Of a DNA stretch of 64,000 nt, positions 18,003 through 26,288 are shown in pieces. The DNA is from an uncultured Ferrovum sp. (GTDB lineage: Bacteria > Pseudomonadota > Gammaproteobacteria > Burkholderiales > Ferrovaceae): the NCBI GenBank assembly GCA_903893215.1, contig CAITLJ010000073.1:61109-125108 (forward strand), read 5' to 3'. Under the pieces are notes generated by a model. It saw only the letters and a list, made by a program, of their open reading frames with translations, made no database searches and was not told the DNA's origin. Each line of letters opens with the position of its first letter. Position 1 is the first letter of the stretch. The position numbers and the translations under genes were made by a program.

Positions 18003-18617
18003 ATGAAGCTCTATGGTTGCGCCAAGACCCGTTCGGACCGTGTGCGCTGGACGCTGGAAGAGGCCGGTGCCGCGTATGAATACGTGCCGGTGGACCTGTT
18101 CAACGGTGGTGCAAGGACGCCTGCCTTCCTTGCCATCAATCCGCAGGGCAAGGTGCCGGTACTGGAGGTGGAAGGGCAGTACCTGACGGAATCCGCCGCC
18201 ATGTGTCGGTTGGTGGCCGATCGGCATCCGGCGGCGCACCTGATTCCGGCACCAGGGACCGTGGCACGCGCCCGCTGTGAGCAGTGGTGCGATTTTGCGA
18301 TCAGCGAACTCGAGCAACCGCTGTGGTCCATTTCCAAGCATCGCTTTGCCTTGCCGCCAGACAAACGGGTAGCTGCAATGCTGGATACGGCGGCCTGGGA
18401 ATTTGCGCGCGCTGCCGGCATGCTGGCCACGGGTCTGGGCGGAAATACGTGGATCCTCGGCGACACGTTCAGCGTGGCCGACGTACTGCTTGGGCACACG
18501 CTGGCCTGGGCTCATGCTTGTAAGCTGGAACTGGTGGCGCCCAATGTGCAGGCTTATGCGCAGCGCGTGCTGGCCCGACCCGCGCTGCAGCGGGTGCGCG
18601 AACTGAATGCGGCCTGA
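18003..18617 (+). CDS. Glutathione S-transferase family protein
   Basis: 204 residues with the two-domain GST fold: a thioredoxin-like N-terminal half (MKLYGCAKTRSDRVRWTLEE; cis-proline segment GKVPVLEVEGQYLTES) and an all-helical C-terminal half (FSVADVLLGHTLAW). The open frame extends 37 codons upstream, but ATG at 18003 aligns with the family start and follows AGGAAAG. It is likely to be a cytoplasmic glutathione-dependent transferase or peroxidase; substrate unknown. It is divergent from the PcaC-like gene. Confidence 0.9.
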   Translation: MKLYGCAKTRSDRVRWTLEEAGAAYEYVPVDLFNGGARTPAFLAINPQGKVPVLEVEGQYLTESAAMCRLVADRHPAAHLIPAPGTVARARCEQWCDFAISELEQPLWSISKHRFALPPDKRVAAMLDTAAWEFARAAGMLATGLGGNTWILGDTFSVADVLLGHTLAWAHACKLELVAPNVQAYAQRVLARPALQRVRELNAA

Positions 18618-18716
18618 GGGGCGGATGGGCTGCGCCGCAACCCGTGCGCCGGAACCATCCTGGCCAGACGGGTTCCTAATTGGACCAGTCATGCATCCTG
18701 TTGGAGCCTAATTATC

Positions 18717-19283
18717 ATGCTGAAGCGCAATTTGCTGTCACGTCGTGCCGTTTGCCAAGCTTGCGCGGTGTCCCTGACACTGCTTGCGCCCCTTGCACAG
18801 GCCAACCTGAGTGTGGGGCAGATGGCGCCAGACTTCAGGCTGCCGGCCGCCACCGCCGGACAGGTGAGCGACTTCGTCTTGTCCGATGCCCTCCGCAAGG
18901 GGCCCGTAGTGGTGTATTTCTTCCCGGCAGCGTTCAGCTATGGCTGCAACCGCGAAGCACACGCCTTTGCCGAACACATGGACGAGTTCAAGGCGCTGGG
19001 CGCCACCGTGATCGGGGTGTCGAATGACACGATCGATGTGATCAGCAAGTTCTCCGTGCAGGAATGCGCCGGCAAGTTCAGCGTGGCCGCTGACCCCGAA
19101 AAGAAGGTGATCACTGCCTATGATTCAAAGTCCTTCATGGGCGGAGCCGACCGGTCATCTTACGTGGTGGGTACCGACGGCAAGATTGCCTATGCTTACA
19201 GCGCCATGATGAGTTTCGCCAGCCACATCGACAATACCCTGAAAGCGCTGAAGGACATGAAGGCTGCCGGCGCCGCGCGCTGA
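18717..19283 (+). CDS. Exported peroxiredoxin (AhpC/TSA family)
   Basis: 188 residues. The first ~29 residues form a signal peptide with an SRR pair and hydrophobic core ending in AQA, so the protein should be periplasmic; the arginine pair leaves a Tat route possible. The mature part is a peroxiredoxin with the active-site segment PAAFSYGC (P70, S74, peroxidatic Cys77), where the usual Thr is Ser, and a second cysteine at 117. It would reduce hydroperoxides, with an unknown periplasmic reductant. ATG at 18717. The next gene is convergent, 28 bp away. Confidence 0.9.
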   Translation: MLKRNLLSRRAVCQACAVSLTLLAPLAQANLSVGQMAPDFRLPAATAGQVSDFVLSDALRKGPVVVYFFPAAFSYGCNREAHAFAEHMDEFKALGATVIGVSNDTIDVISKFSVQECAGKFSVAADPEKKVITAYDSKSFMGGADRSSYVVGTDGKIAYAYSAMMSFASHIDNTLKALKDMKAAGAAR

Positions 19284-19311
19284 GCGCAAAAAACCGGAAA
19301 CTGCAGCCGCC

Positions 19312-19818
19312 TTAGTCCTGCGCGGGCTCCTCGCCACCGAGCACGCGCAGCGTATCACCAATCCGCAACACGCCGCCCTGCAGCACCATGGCATTCAGTC
19401 CGCCATGACCGCGCATCGCGTTGTAGCCACCAGCACCCAGCACTTCCTCCATCCGCGAACAGGGATCGCAGGGGCCGGTGCCCTCCAGCAGCACGTTTCC
19501 AATCATGAACTGTCGGCCCTTGAGTGCGATCAGGTTGATTCCGCTGACCACCAGATTCCTGCGCAGCAGCGCAGGCGTGACGCTGGCGTTGCCGGACAGT
19601 TCGGCGATCACCTGCAGATGTTCCCATTGCAGCAGCGTCACCTGGCGCTTGCCGCCGGTGCGACTGGCACGGTGGTCGCCTGCCAGACCCTTGCCGGCAA
19701 TGGCTTCCACCGTTTGCACCGCCACGACCGGCCCCAGCCTGCGGGTGCGCAGCCCGATCCAGCGCAGGTTGCCTTCGCGTGGCAAACGGGCCATCCGATC
19801 GTGTATGGTCTCGAACAT
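19312..19818 (-). CDS. MOSC domain protein
   Basis: 168 residues. The MOSC (molybdenum cofactor sulfurase C-terminal) fold is shown by GKGLAGDHRASRTGGKRQVTL, the conserved GPCDPC cysteine motif and the closing RGHGGLNAMVL segment. The family binds or handles sulphur and molybdenum-cofactor groups, as in YiiM/YuaD-type proteins; the substrate is unknown. ATG at 19818 follows GGAGGGG. Divergent from the S9 peptidase with 46 bp between starts, so a shared promoter region is likely. Confidence 0.87.
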   Translation of the reverse strand: MFETIHDRMARLPREGNLRWIGLRTRRLGPVVAVQTVEAIAGKGLAGDHRASRTGGKRQVTLLQWEHLQVIAELSGNASVTPALLRRNLVVSGINLIALKGRQFMIGNVLLEGTGPCDPCSRMEEVLGAGGYNAMRGHGGLNAMVLQGGVLRIGDTLRVLGGEEPAQD

Positions 19819-19864
19819 TGTGTGTCCCCTCCCGGGGGGGTCCTAGCAGAGTGAGTACACCAGA

Positions 19865-21886
19865 ATGATACCGAGTCAGCCAGAGTCCGCCATTCATGCC
19901 GCCGCGCAGGTCCTGCCGTACGGCAGTTGGCCATCGCCCCTGTCGGCACAGCAGGTGGCTTCCGCCGGCGTGCGGCTGGGCGGCTTGGTGCTGTCGGGTG
20001 ACCGCTTGCTGTGGACCGAGGGACGGCCGGCGGAAGGTGGGCGCACGGCGCTGTGCAGCCGTGTGCTGGATGCTGCGATCGGGGGTGGGATGGCGCCCGT
20101 CATCGGTACCACCCTGCTCGACCCGCCCTGGAATGTGCGTAACCGCGTGCACGAATACGGTGGCGGCAGCGTGGCCAGCGATGGGGTGCGGATCTGGTTT
20201 TGTCATGACGCGGATCGCGCCATCCATCAATGGACGCCTGATGCGACCGGGGCCGGTGGTCAGATCGAACGCCTGCATGGCAGCGAGGGCTGCAGTTATG
20301 CCGACTTGTCCTGGTGTGGCCACAGCCGGCAACTGCTGGCGGTGTGTCAGGACGAGGGTCTGGGTGGGCAGGAGCCCTGGAATCGGCTGATTGCGATCGC
20401 TGTGGAGGGGGCTGCGCGCGGCCGCGCGGTGACGCTTGCAAGCGGTCATGATTTTTTCAGTAATCCTACGCCATCGCCGGATGGTTCTTGGCTGGCGTGG
20501 CTGAGTTGGGATCACCCCAACATGCCGTGGGATGGCACCACCCTCTGGTGCGCTGCCTGGCATGATGGCGTGACGCATGCGCCACGCGTGATTGCAGGTG
20601 GAACGCAGGAGTCGGTGTTTCAGCCGGCCTGGTCGCCCGCGGGTGACTTGCATTTCGTGTCGGATCGGTCGGGATGGTGGAATCTGTATTGTTGCGCGGT
20701 GCCCGGTCAAGGCGCTGCCGAGGTGCATGCGCTCAGTCCGCTGGACGCCGAATTCGGCATGGCGCAGTGGGAGTTTGGCATGCGTACCTATGGTTTCCTG
20801 GCGGATGGCACGCTGATTGCCATTGCGCGGCAGGACGGCCTGGCGCGCCTGGGCAGGATTCCGGCTGGTGGTGGCCGCTTCGAGCCGTTCAGCATGCCCT
20901 GGAATGATCTGCGTGCACTGCAGGTGCAGGGACGGCTGATCTGCTGTATCGCCGGTTCCCCCACCCGCGGTGAATGCCTGCTGCAGGTGGAACCGGAACA
21001 GGGGGCCTGGCAGGTGCTCGGCACGGACCAGCCGACGATTGCGGATGCGCTCGTCAGCGTGGCCGAGCCCGTGCGTTTTCCCGGCAGCGGTGACATGACC
21101 AGCCACGCATTCTTTTATGCCCCCCATCTACCCGGCGTCGAGGCACCCGCCGGCACGCAGCCCCCCCTGATCGTGATCAATCATGGCGGCCCGACTTCGG
21201 CCACCAGCGCCACCCTGCGCCTGGCCGTGCAGTTCTGGACCACGCGCGGCTTTGCGGTGCTCGATGTGAACTATGGCGGCAGCACCGGCTACGGCCGTGC
21301 CTATCAGCAGCGCCTGCGCGGTCAATGGGGCATTGTGGACGTGGAAGATGCCGTGGCGGGTGCGCAATGGCTGGCGCAGGCAGGTCGGGTGGACGGGGCG
21401 CGCATGGCCATTCGCGGCAGCAGCGCCGGTGGGTTCACCACCCTGGCCGCGCTGGCTTTCCACCGCGTGTTCCGCGCAGGCGTCAGCCTGTATGGCATCG
21501 GCGATCTCAGTTTGCTGGCGCAGGACACCCACAAATTCGAGTCACGCTACCTGGACAGCCTGGTCGCGCCGTGGCCGGCCGGTGCCGAGATCTACGCAGC
21601 GCGTTCTCCGCTCAAGCACATTGAACGGTTTGAGGGCGCTTTGCTGCTGCTGCAGGGCGCGGAAGACCGGGTGGTACCGCCGAACCAGGCCGAAGCCATG
21701 TACCAGGCGGTCAGGCAAAAGGGGGTACCTGTGGCGTACCTGCTGTTTCCAGGCGAACAGCACGGCTTTCGTCGCCAGGAAACCGTGATTCGTGCGCTAC
21801 AGGCTGAGCTGACGTTTTACGGAAAGATCTTCGGGTTCACACCGGCTGATGCGCCGGATCCGCTCCCGATTGCAAACCTTGCCTGA
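19865..21886 (+). CDS. S9 family prolyl-oligopeptidase-like peptidase
   Basis: 673 residues: an N-terminal beta-propeller (about residues 1-410) and a C-terminal alpha/beta-hydrolase domain with nucleophile Ser in RGSSAGG, acidic residue in GAEDRVVPPNQ and His in GEQHGFR. This layout is that of acylaminoacyl/dipeptidyl-type S9C peptidases. No signal peptide is visible, so it should act in the cytoplasm on short peptides. Its last 50 bp overlap the convergent phaZ gene tail-to-tail, an unusually long overlap. Confidence 0.92.
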   Translation: MIPSQPESAIHAAAQVLPYGSWPSPLSAQQVASAGVRLGGLVLSGDRLLWTEGRPAEGGRTALCSRVLDAAIGGGMAPVIGTTLLDPPWNVRNRVHEYGGGSVASDGVRIWFCHDADRAIHQWTPDATGAGGQIERLHGSEGCSYADLSWCGHSRQLLAVCQDEGLGGQEPWNRLIAIAVEGAARGRAVTLASGHDFFSNPTPSPDGSWLAWLSWDHPNMPWDGTTLWCAAWHDGVTHAPRVIAGGTQESVFQPAWSPAGDLHFVSDRSGWWNLYCCAVPGQGAAEVHALSPLDAEFGMAQWEFGMRTYGFLADGTLIAIARQDGLARLGRIPAGGGRFEPFSMPWNDLRALQVQGRLICCIAGSPTRGECLLQVEPEQGAWQVLGTDQPTIADALVSVAEPVRFPGSGDMTSHAFFYAPHLPGVEAPAGTQPPLIVINHGGPTSATSATLRLAVQFWTTRGFAVLDVNYGGSTGYGRAYQQRLRGQWGIVDVEDAVAGAQWLAQAGRVDGARMAIRGSSAGGFTTLAALAFHRVFRAGVSLYGIGDLSLLAQDTHKFESRYLDSLVAPWPAGAEIYAARSPLKHIERFEGALLLLQGAEDRVVPPNQAEAMYQAVRQKGVPVAYLLFPGEQHGFRRQETVIRALQAELTFYGKIFGFTPADAPDPLPIANLA

Positions 21887-23174
21887 GGGCCGGCAGCCGC
21901 GCCCCGATTTCCTGCTCGGCCTGGAAGATACAGCGACGCACGATCGGATAAATTTCTTCGTCCCAGCGATGTCCGCTGAACACGCCGTAATGACCCACGC
22001 CGGGCTGGACATGATGATGGCGCAGAAAGGGCTTGAGACCGCTGCACAAGTCCTGCGCCGCCATGGTCTGACCGACTGCGCAGATATCGTCACGCTGACC
22101 TTCCACGGTAAGCAGCAGTGTCCGCACGATGGTCTCCGGACGCACCAGTCGGCCCTCGAACATCAGTTCACCGCGCGGAAGCGCATGGCGCTGGAAGACC
22201 AGATCGACCGTCTCAAGATAGAACTCGGCAGGCAGGTCCGCGGCAGCAAAGTATTCCTCATAAAAGTGGCTGATCTGCTCGGCCGTTTCGGTGTCCTGCC
22301 TCATGCGACTCACCATCTGGCGATTGAGGGCCCCCACATGGCGGGCTGAGTTCATCGATACGAAGGCGGCGATCTGGGTAAACCCGGGGTAGACCTCACG
22401 AAAAGCACCTGCATGACGCGCTGGCACCCGCGTGATCAGTTTTTCGCGAAACCAGGCCAGCGGCTTGCTCTTGGCCAACTCATTCACGCCAGTGGGATTG
22501 ATCTGCGTGTCGATCGGACCGGCCATCAGGGTCATGCTGATCGGCGTGCAGGGATCGCGGTCTTCCGACATGCGCGCCACGGCGGTGAGGGTGGCTACGC
22601 AGGGCTGACAAACCGCCACGACGTGGCTGCCCGGGCCAAGTTCGGTGATGAAATCGATCACGTGGCGTGCGTAATGATCCATGCCGAACGGTCCAGCCTC
22701 GAGCGGTATGTGCCGCGCGGAATGCCAGTCCGTGATGAACACGTCGTGATCGGCCAACAGCGTCTTCACGGTTTGGCGCAGCAGGGTGGCGAAGTGGCCA
22801 GACATTGGGGCGACCACCAGCACGCGGGGTTGCGGGACGGTCAGATCGGGTTTGGCGAAGTGCACCAAGGTGGCGAATGGCGTGCTTACCACGTTCTCTT
22901 CGTGCACTGCAACAGTGCGGCCTTCGCTGATCACTTCCTTGATTTCAAAGGCAGGCCGATGGTGGGTCAGGCGGGTACTGCCCAGCACTTCCAGCCAACC
23001 TGCCGTCAACCGCAACAGGCTGTCGTCGAAGCCAAAATCCTTCCAGCTTTTCATATACTTGCTACCCAGCCGCGCCACACCACGCCAAGGCTCCAGCAAG
23101 TCTTCCTGGGTCTGGTAGAGTGCATAAGGCAACTCGGTGCGGAACTCCCGGAAGAATCTGTCGAACGTGTTCAA
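21837..23174 (-). CDS. phaZ: Intracellular polyhydroxyalkanoate depolymerase
   Basis: 445 residues of the cytoplasmic PhaZ family, which hydrolyses stored poly(3-hydroxybutyrate). The lipase-box-like segment AVCQPCVA carries the cysteine that serves as nucleophile in the Cupriavidus enzyme (here C189, with a second at 192), and the C-terminal PGVGHYGVFSGHRW supplies the catalytic His. Start is TTG at 23174, preceded by AAGGGA; no suitable ATG exists before residue 41. Its presence implies that the organism makes PHB granules, although phaCAB are not in the window. The 3' end overlaps the S9 peptidase gene by 50 bp. Confidence 0.93.
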   Translation of the reverse strand: MNTFDRFFREFRTELPYALYQTQEDLLEPWRGVARLGSKYMKSWKDFGFDDSLLRLTAGWLEVLGSTRLTHHRPAFEIKEVISEGRTVAVHEENVVSTPFATLVHFAKPDLTVPQPRVLVVAPMSGHFATLLRQTVKTLLADHDVFITDWHSARHIPLEAGPFGMDHYARHVIDFITELGPGSHVVAVCQPCVATLTAVARMSEDRDPCTPISMTLMAGPIDTQINPTGVNELAKSKPLAWFREKLITRVPARHAGAFREVYPGFTQIAAFVSMNSARHVGALNRQMVSRMRQDTETAEQISHFYEEYFAAADLPAEFYLETVDLVFQRHALPRGELMFEGRLVRPETIVRTLLLTVEGQRDDICAVGQTMAAQDLCSGLKPFLRHHHVQPGVGHYGVFSGHRWDEEIYPIVRRCIFQAEQEIGARLPALRQGLQSGADPAHQPV

Positions 23175-23260
23175 AGGCAGGTTCCCTTGTGATGTGAATG
23201 TTGCACGGCTTTTGCATTAAAACATATCGACTGCGATGTGCAGTCCAATTTCAGGAGCGC

Positions 23261-24379
23261 ATGACGGTGACCAAGCCAGCAGCCAAACCGAGTTCAACCC
23301 CTCCGGCCTTGAAAAAAGCGGCTGCTGCCAAGCCCGGCACTTCCACCGCCAAGGCCGCGCCTGCGCCTCGAACAGTGCAGCCCGTCGCCAAGCCTCATGC
23401 TGCAGGTGCAGCAATTTCCGCGCCCGCTTCGATCAAGCCCGCAAAGAAAGCCGCCGTCAAGGTGGCGCCCGTCGCGTCGGCCCCGATTCCTGTCAAACCG
23501 GCAGCCAAGGGTGCGGCCAAGGGGGCGGCCAAGTCGGTGGCCAAGGGTACACTGGCACCTGTCACCAAGGCGGCTGCCAAGCCTGTCGCCCAGCCGGCTG
23601 CCAAGGGGCCGGCCAAGCCGACGGCCAAGAGTGCGGTCAAGTCAGTGGCCAAGGTCGCACCGGCACCTGTCACCAAGGCGGCTGCCAGGCCAGTGGCCAA
23701 GGCTGTCGCCAAGCCGGCACTGGCACCCGCGCTTGCGCGCCTCACCCTGAGCAGCCGCAATTATTCCTCCTGGTCGCTGCGCGGCTATCTGATGGCCAAA
23801 TTTGCAGGCCTGAAGGTTGAGGAAGTCATGGTTGCGCCGGATGACCCGGACAGTCGTGCCGAACTCCTGCTGCTGTCACCCTCGATCCTGGTACCCATGC
23901 TGGAACACGAGGGGTTGAAGATCTGGGACGTGATGGCGATCGGGGAATATCTGGCCGAACGTTTTCCCGAGGCCGGACTTTTGCCGTTGGATCCCCTGGC
24001 CCGGGCGCGCTGCCGTTCGATCTGCGGTGAAATCCACTCCGGTTTTGCGTCGCTGCGCGCGGCCTTGCCGGTCAACCTGCGTATGCGACACAGTCAGTTT
24101 AAGGTTTGGTCACGCGCGCAAGCCGACATTGACCGCATCTTCACCATCTGGCATGAATGTCTGGCGCAGTCCGGTGGTCCATTCCTGTTCGGCAAGCGCT
24201 CGCTGGCCGACGCCATGTACGCGCCGGTGGTCACCCGGTTACGCACCTATGATGTGCCGGTGCCCCCCGGGCTCACCGGCTACTGCGGCACCATCCTGTC
24301 GATGCCGGAGATGCTGGCGTGGGAGGCAGACGCGCTGGCCGAACCGGACCAGTTGCAGGAATTTGACGTCGAGTTCTGA
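23261..24379 (+). CDS. GST-like protein with histone-H1-like Ala/Lys/Pro N-terminal tail
   Basis: 372 residues in two very different parts. Residues 1-160 are almost entirely Ala, Lys, Pro, Val, Gly and Thr, in loose repeats such as PVTKAAAKPVA, strongly basic and presumably disordered, like histone H1 C-terminal tails or AlgP. Residues 161-372 form a glutathione S-transferase (LTLSSRNYSSWSLRGY; SPSILVPMLEHEGLKIWDVM; C-terminal helical SLADAMYAPV). ATG at 23261 follows CAGGAG; the upstream frame extension is not needed. The tail could anchor the protein to DNA, RNA or polyphosphate. It is divergent from phaZ, so a role at PHB granules or nucleoid, like PhaM/PhaF-type Ala-Lys tails, is conceivable but is inference. 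Confidence 0.85.
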   Translation: MTVTKPAAKPSSTPPALKKAAAAKPGTSTAKAAPAPRTVQPVAKPHAAGAAISAPASIKPAKKAAVKVAPVASAPIPVKPAAKGAAKGAAKSVAKGTLAPVTKAAAKPVAQPAAKGPAKPTAKSAVKSVAKVAPAPVTKAAARPVAKAVAKPALAPALARLTLSSRNYSSWSLRGYLMAKFAGLKVEEVMVAPDDPDSRAELLLLSPSILVPMLEHEGLKIWDVMAIGEYLAERFPEAGLLPLDPLARARCRSICGEIHSGFASLRAALPVNLRMRHSQFKVWSRAQADIDRIFTIWHECLAQSGGPFLFGKRSLADAMYAPVVTRLRTYDVPVPPGLTGYCGTILSMPEMLAWEADALAEPDQLQEFDVEF

Positions 24380-24433
24380 CCAGATCGCCGGGGGCGCGGT
24401 GGCGCTGCGTCCCGGGCGAGGGCGCTGACCGAC

Positions 24434-25249
24434 CTATTTTGACGCGCCGACGCCGTTCTGAAAGCGCGCCAGGCGGGTGCGGGCCAGCAGGGCGCGCAGC
24501 AGGCCGGGCGCGATGCGTTGTAGCAGGACGGCCCAGGTTTCGCGTCCGATCAGCACCTCGGCTTCCTTGCGCCGCACCGCCAGCCAGACGCGGCGCGCAC
24601 ATGCTTCGGCCGAGATTCCGTTGGCCTGCCCCGGGTCGAGCTGGTTGTGGCGGCCCCCGTCGCCAGTGATCGCGTTGAAGCTGATGTCGGTGCGCACAAA
24701 ACCGGGACAGATGGTCGTGAAGGTCAGCCCGTCGCGGCTCAGTTCGGCCCGGGCAGCGTCCATGAAGCCTTGCACCGCATGCTTGGCAGCAGAGTAGCCA
24801 GTGCGCAGCGGCACCGCCACCTTGCCGACCACGCTGGATATGGTCACCACATGCCCGCTGTGGCGTGCCACCATGCCGGGCACCACTGCGCGGGTGAGTG
24901 CCACCACTGCAAAGAAATCGAGCTCCAGCAGGGTACGGTAAGTTGACAGCTGGGTATCGACCAGCAGGCTGCGCTGGCTGATGCCGGCGTTGTTGACCAG
25001 GATGTCGATCGGCCCGAAAAAAGCCTGCGCTGCCTGCAATGCGGCATCGGCATCGAAAGCCAGCAGGTCGAGGGGCAACAGCGCGACACGGGTCGGGTCG
25101 GCGCAGGCGGCGCGCACACGTTCCAGCGCCTCGACGCGACGCGCGCTCAGCACCAGCCGTGCACCCGCAGCGGCGGCTTGCAGGGCCAGCGCTTCGCCGA
25201 TGCCGCCCGACGCGCCAGTAATCCAGATTGTCCGATCGCGTAATTCCAT
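24434..25249 (-). CDS. SDR-family oxidoreductase (DHRS7-like)
   Basis: 271 residues. NAD(P) motif TGASGGIG near 11-18, NNAG near residues 90-93, catalytic Ser in ISSVVGK and YSAAK. The general form, including the C-terminal basic/hydrophobic tail, resembles SDRs of the DHRS7/YqjQ type. ATG at 25249 follows ACAGG. It converges with the GST-like gene and is 80 bp upstream of the SPFH gene's stop, so it starts an arrangement where the minus-strand SPFH gene reads towards it. Substrate unknown. Confidence 0.88.
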   Translation of the reverse strand: MELRDRTIWITGASGGIGEALALQAAAAGARLVLSARRVEALERVRAACADPTRVALLPLDLLAFDADAALQAAQAFFGPIDILVNNAGISQRSLLVDTQLSTYRTLLELDFFAVVALTRAVVPGMVARHSGHVVTISSVVGKVAVPLRTGYSAAKHAVQGFMDAARAELSRDGLTFTTICPGFVRTDISFNAITGDGGRHNQLDPGQANGISAEACARRVWLAVRRKEAEVLIGRETWAVLLQRIAPGLLRALLARTRLARFQNGVGASK

Positions 25250-25328
25250 GCCTGTCAGTGCTCCAGTCCGGTTCAGTGTTGCCGCTGCGCTGGCTGGCCC
25301 GGTCGCCCGCCGCGCGCTGCGGCAAGGT

Positions 25329-26186
25329 TCAGTTGAGGTTGACCACGGGCATCGGGGTGGTCGGTTTCACGTCCATCAGCACCAGCTTGCCGTGCTCGGC
25401 GGCGTACTTGATGGTGTCGAGCCGATTGGTTTCCAGCAGCAGGGTGAGGGTATCCTGCTCGGAGATCCCTGCATTCTTGGCGGTCACCACCGCGTCGGTA
25501 AGCGCGATGGCCAGTATGCGGCGCGCAGCCGCGAGTCCCTCGGCACGCAGGGTCTGCGATTCGGCCTCTGCGCGTGCTTCGCCAATGATACGGATGCGTT
25601 TGGCTTCGGCTTCCTGCTCGGCGGCTTCGCGTTCGCGCCGGGAGGACACCACCCGGTTGAATGCCGCCTGCACGTCATGGCTCACGCTGGGTTGATCCAC
25701 CAGCACATTGACCACCTCCCAGCCGTAGGCTGCCAGCAGGTCGTCCAGGGCATGCTGGACGCCAGCCACCAGTTGGCCGCGATCCTCGAACAGTTCGGTG
25801 AGCGTACGGGTGGCGCTCAGGCCGCGCAAGGTGTTGAGCACCCAAGTCGAGAGCTGGGTTTCCGGTGATTGCAGCTTGTAATAGGAATCGGCCGCATTCT
25901 CCGGGCGTACCTTGATCATCAGTGCCACCGGCAATTTGACGAACATGTTGTCCTGCGTTTTCACCTCGACCTCGCTCTTGATCTCCTGCACGCGCAGGCT
26001 GATGACCGACACCACCTGCTGGACGAAGGGAATGATCACGTTCAGGCCTGGGTTGAGCGTGCGCGAATACTTGCCGAAGGTTTCCACCACGGCCACGGTT
26101 TGCTGGTGGACTGTGCGAACGCCCGCAGCAATCGCTACCAGCAGCAGGATCAGCAGAAAAAAAATCAACATGGTGGTCAGCTCCAT
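25329..26186 (-). CDS. SPFH (stomatin/prohibitin/HflK-type) membrane protein
   Basis: 285 residues: one N-terminal membrane helix (MLIFFLLILLLVAIAAG), an SPFH/Band-7 domain (about residues 25-190, VETFGKYSRTLNPGLNVIIP) and a charged coiled-coil segment (REREAAEQEAEAKRIR). These proteins form large membrane-bound rings or scaffolds. Two starts are possible: ATG at 26186, or ATG at 26171 with GGAG nine bases before it, which would begin directly at the membrane helix. The upstream side is occupied by a heptanucleotide repeat array ending only 16 bp before the longer start. No NfeD-type partner is adjacent. Confidence 0.9.
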   Translation of the reverse strand: MELTTMLIFFLLILLLVAIAAGVRTVHQQTVAVVETFGKYSRTLNPGLNVIIPFVQQVVSVISLRVQEIKSEVEVKTQDNMFVKLPVALMIKVRPENAADSYYKLQSPETQLSTWVLNTLRGLSATRTLTELFEDRGQLVAGVQHALDDLLAAYGWEVVNVLVDQPSVSHDVQAAFNRVVSSRREREAAEQEAEAKRIRIIGEARAEAESQTLRAEGLAAARRILAIALTDAVVTAKNAGISEQDTLTLLLETNRLDTIKYAAEHGKLVLMDVKPTTPMPVVNLN

Positions 26187-26202
26187 CAGGAATCAACTCG
26201 CT

Positions 26203-26279
26203 GGCAAAGGGCAAAGGGCAAAGGGCAAAGGGCAAAGGGCAGGGGGCAAAGGGCAAAGGGCAAAGGGCAAAGGGCAGGG
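26203..26279. repeat. Heptanucleotide tandem repeat, 11 units
   Basis: Eleven perfect-register copies of a 7-bp unit. Nine are GGCAAAG and two (units 6 and 11) are GGCAGGG, giving a 5+1+4+1 pattern. It fills nearly the whole gap between the asnS stop (26289) and the SPFH start (26186). A repeat of this kind can change copy number by slipped-strand mispairing, which would change the distance between any promoter or ribosome site and the SPFH gene. Confidence 0.9.
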
Positions 26280-26288
26280 GGCTCTGGC

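Noticed and set aside
26203..26279. CRISPR array
   Set aside because: The units are 7 bp with no unique spacers. The same reason excludes the 15-bp (34376-34444) and 17-bp (63794-63856) arrays; no cas gene is present.
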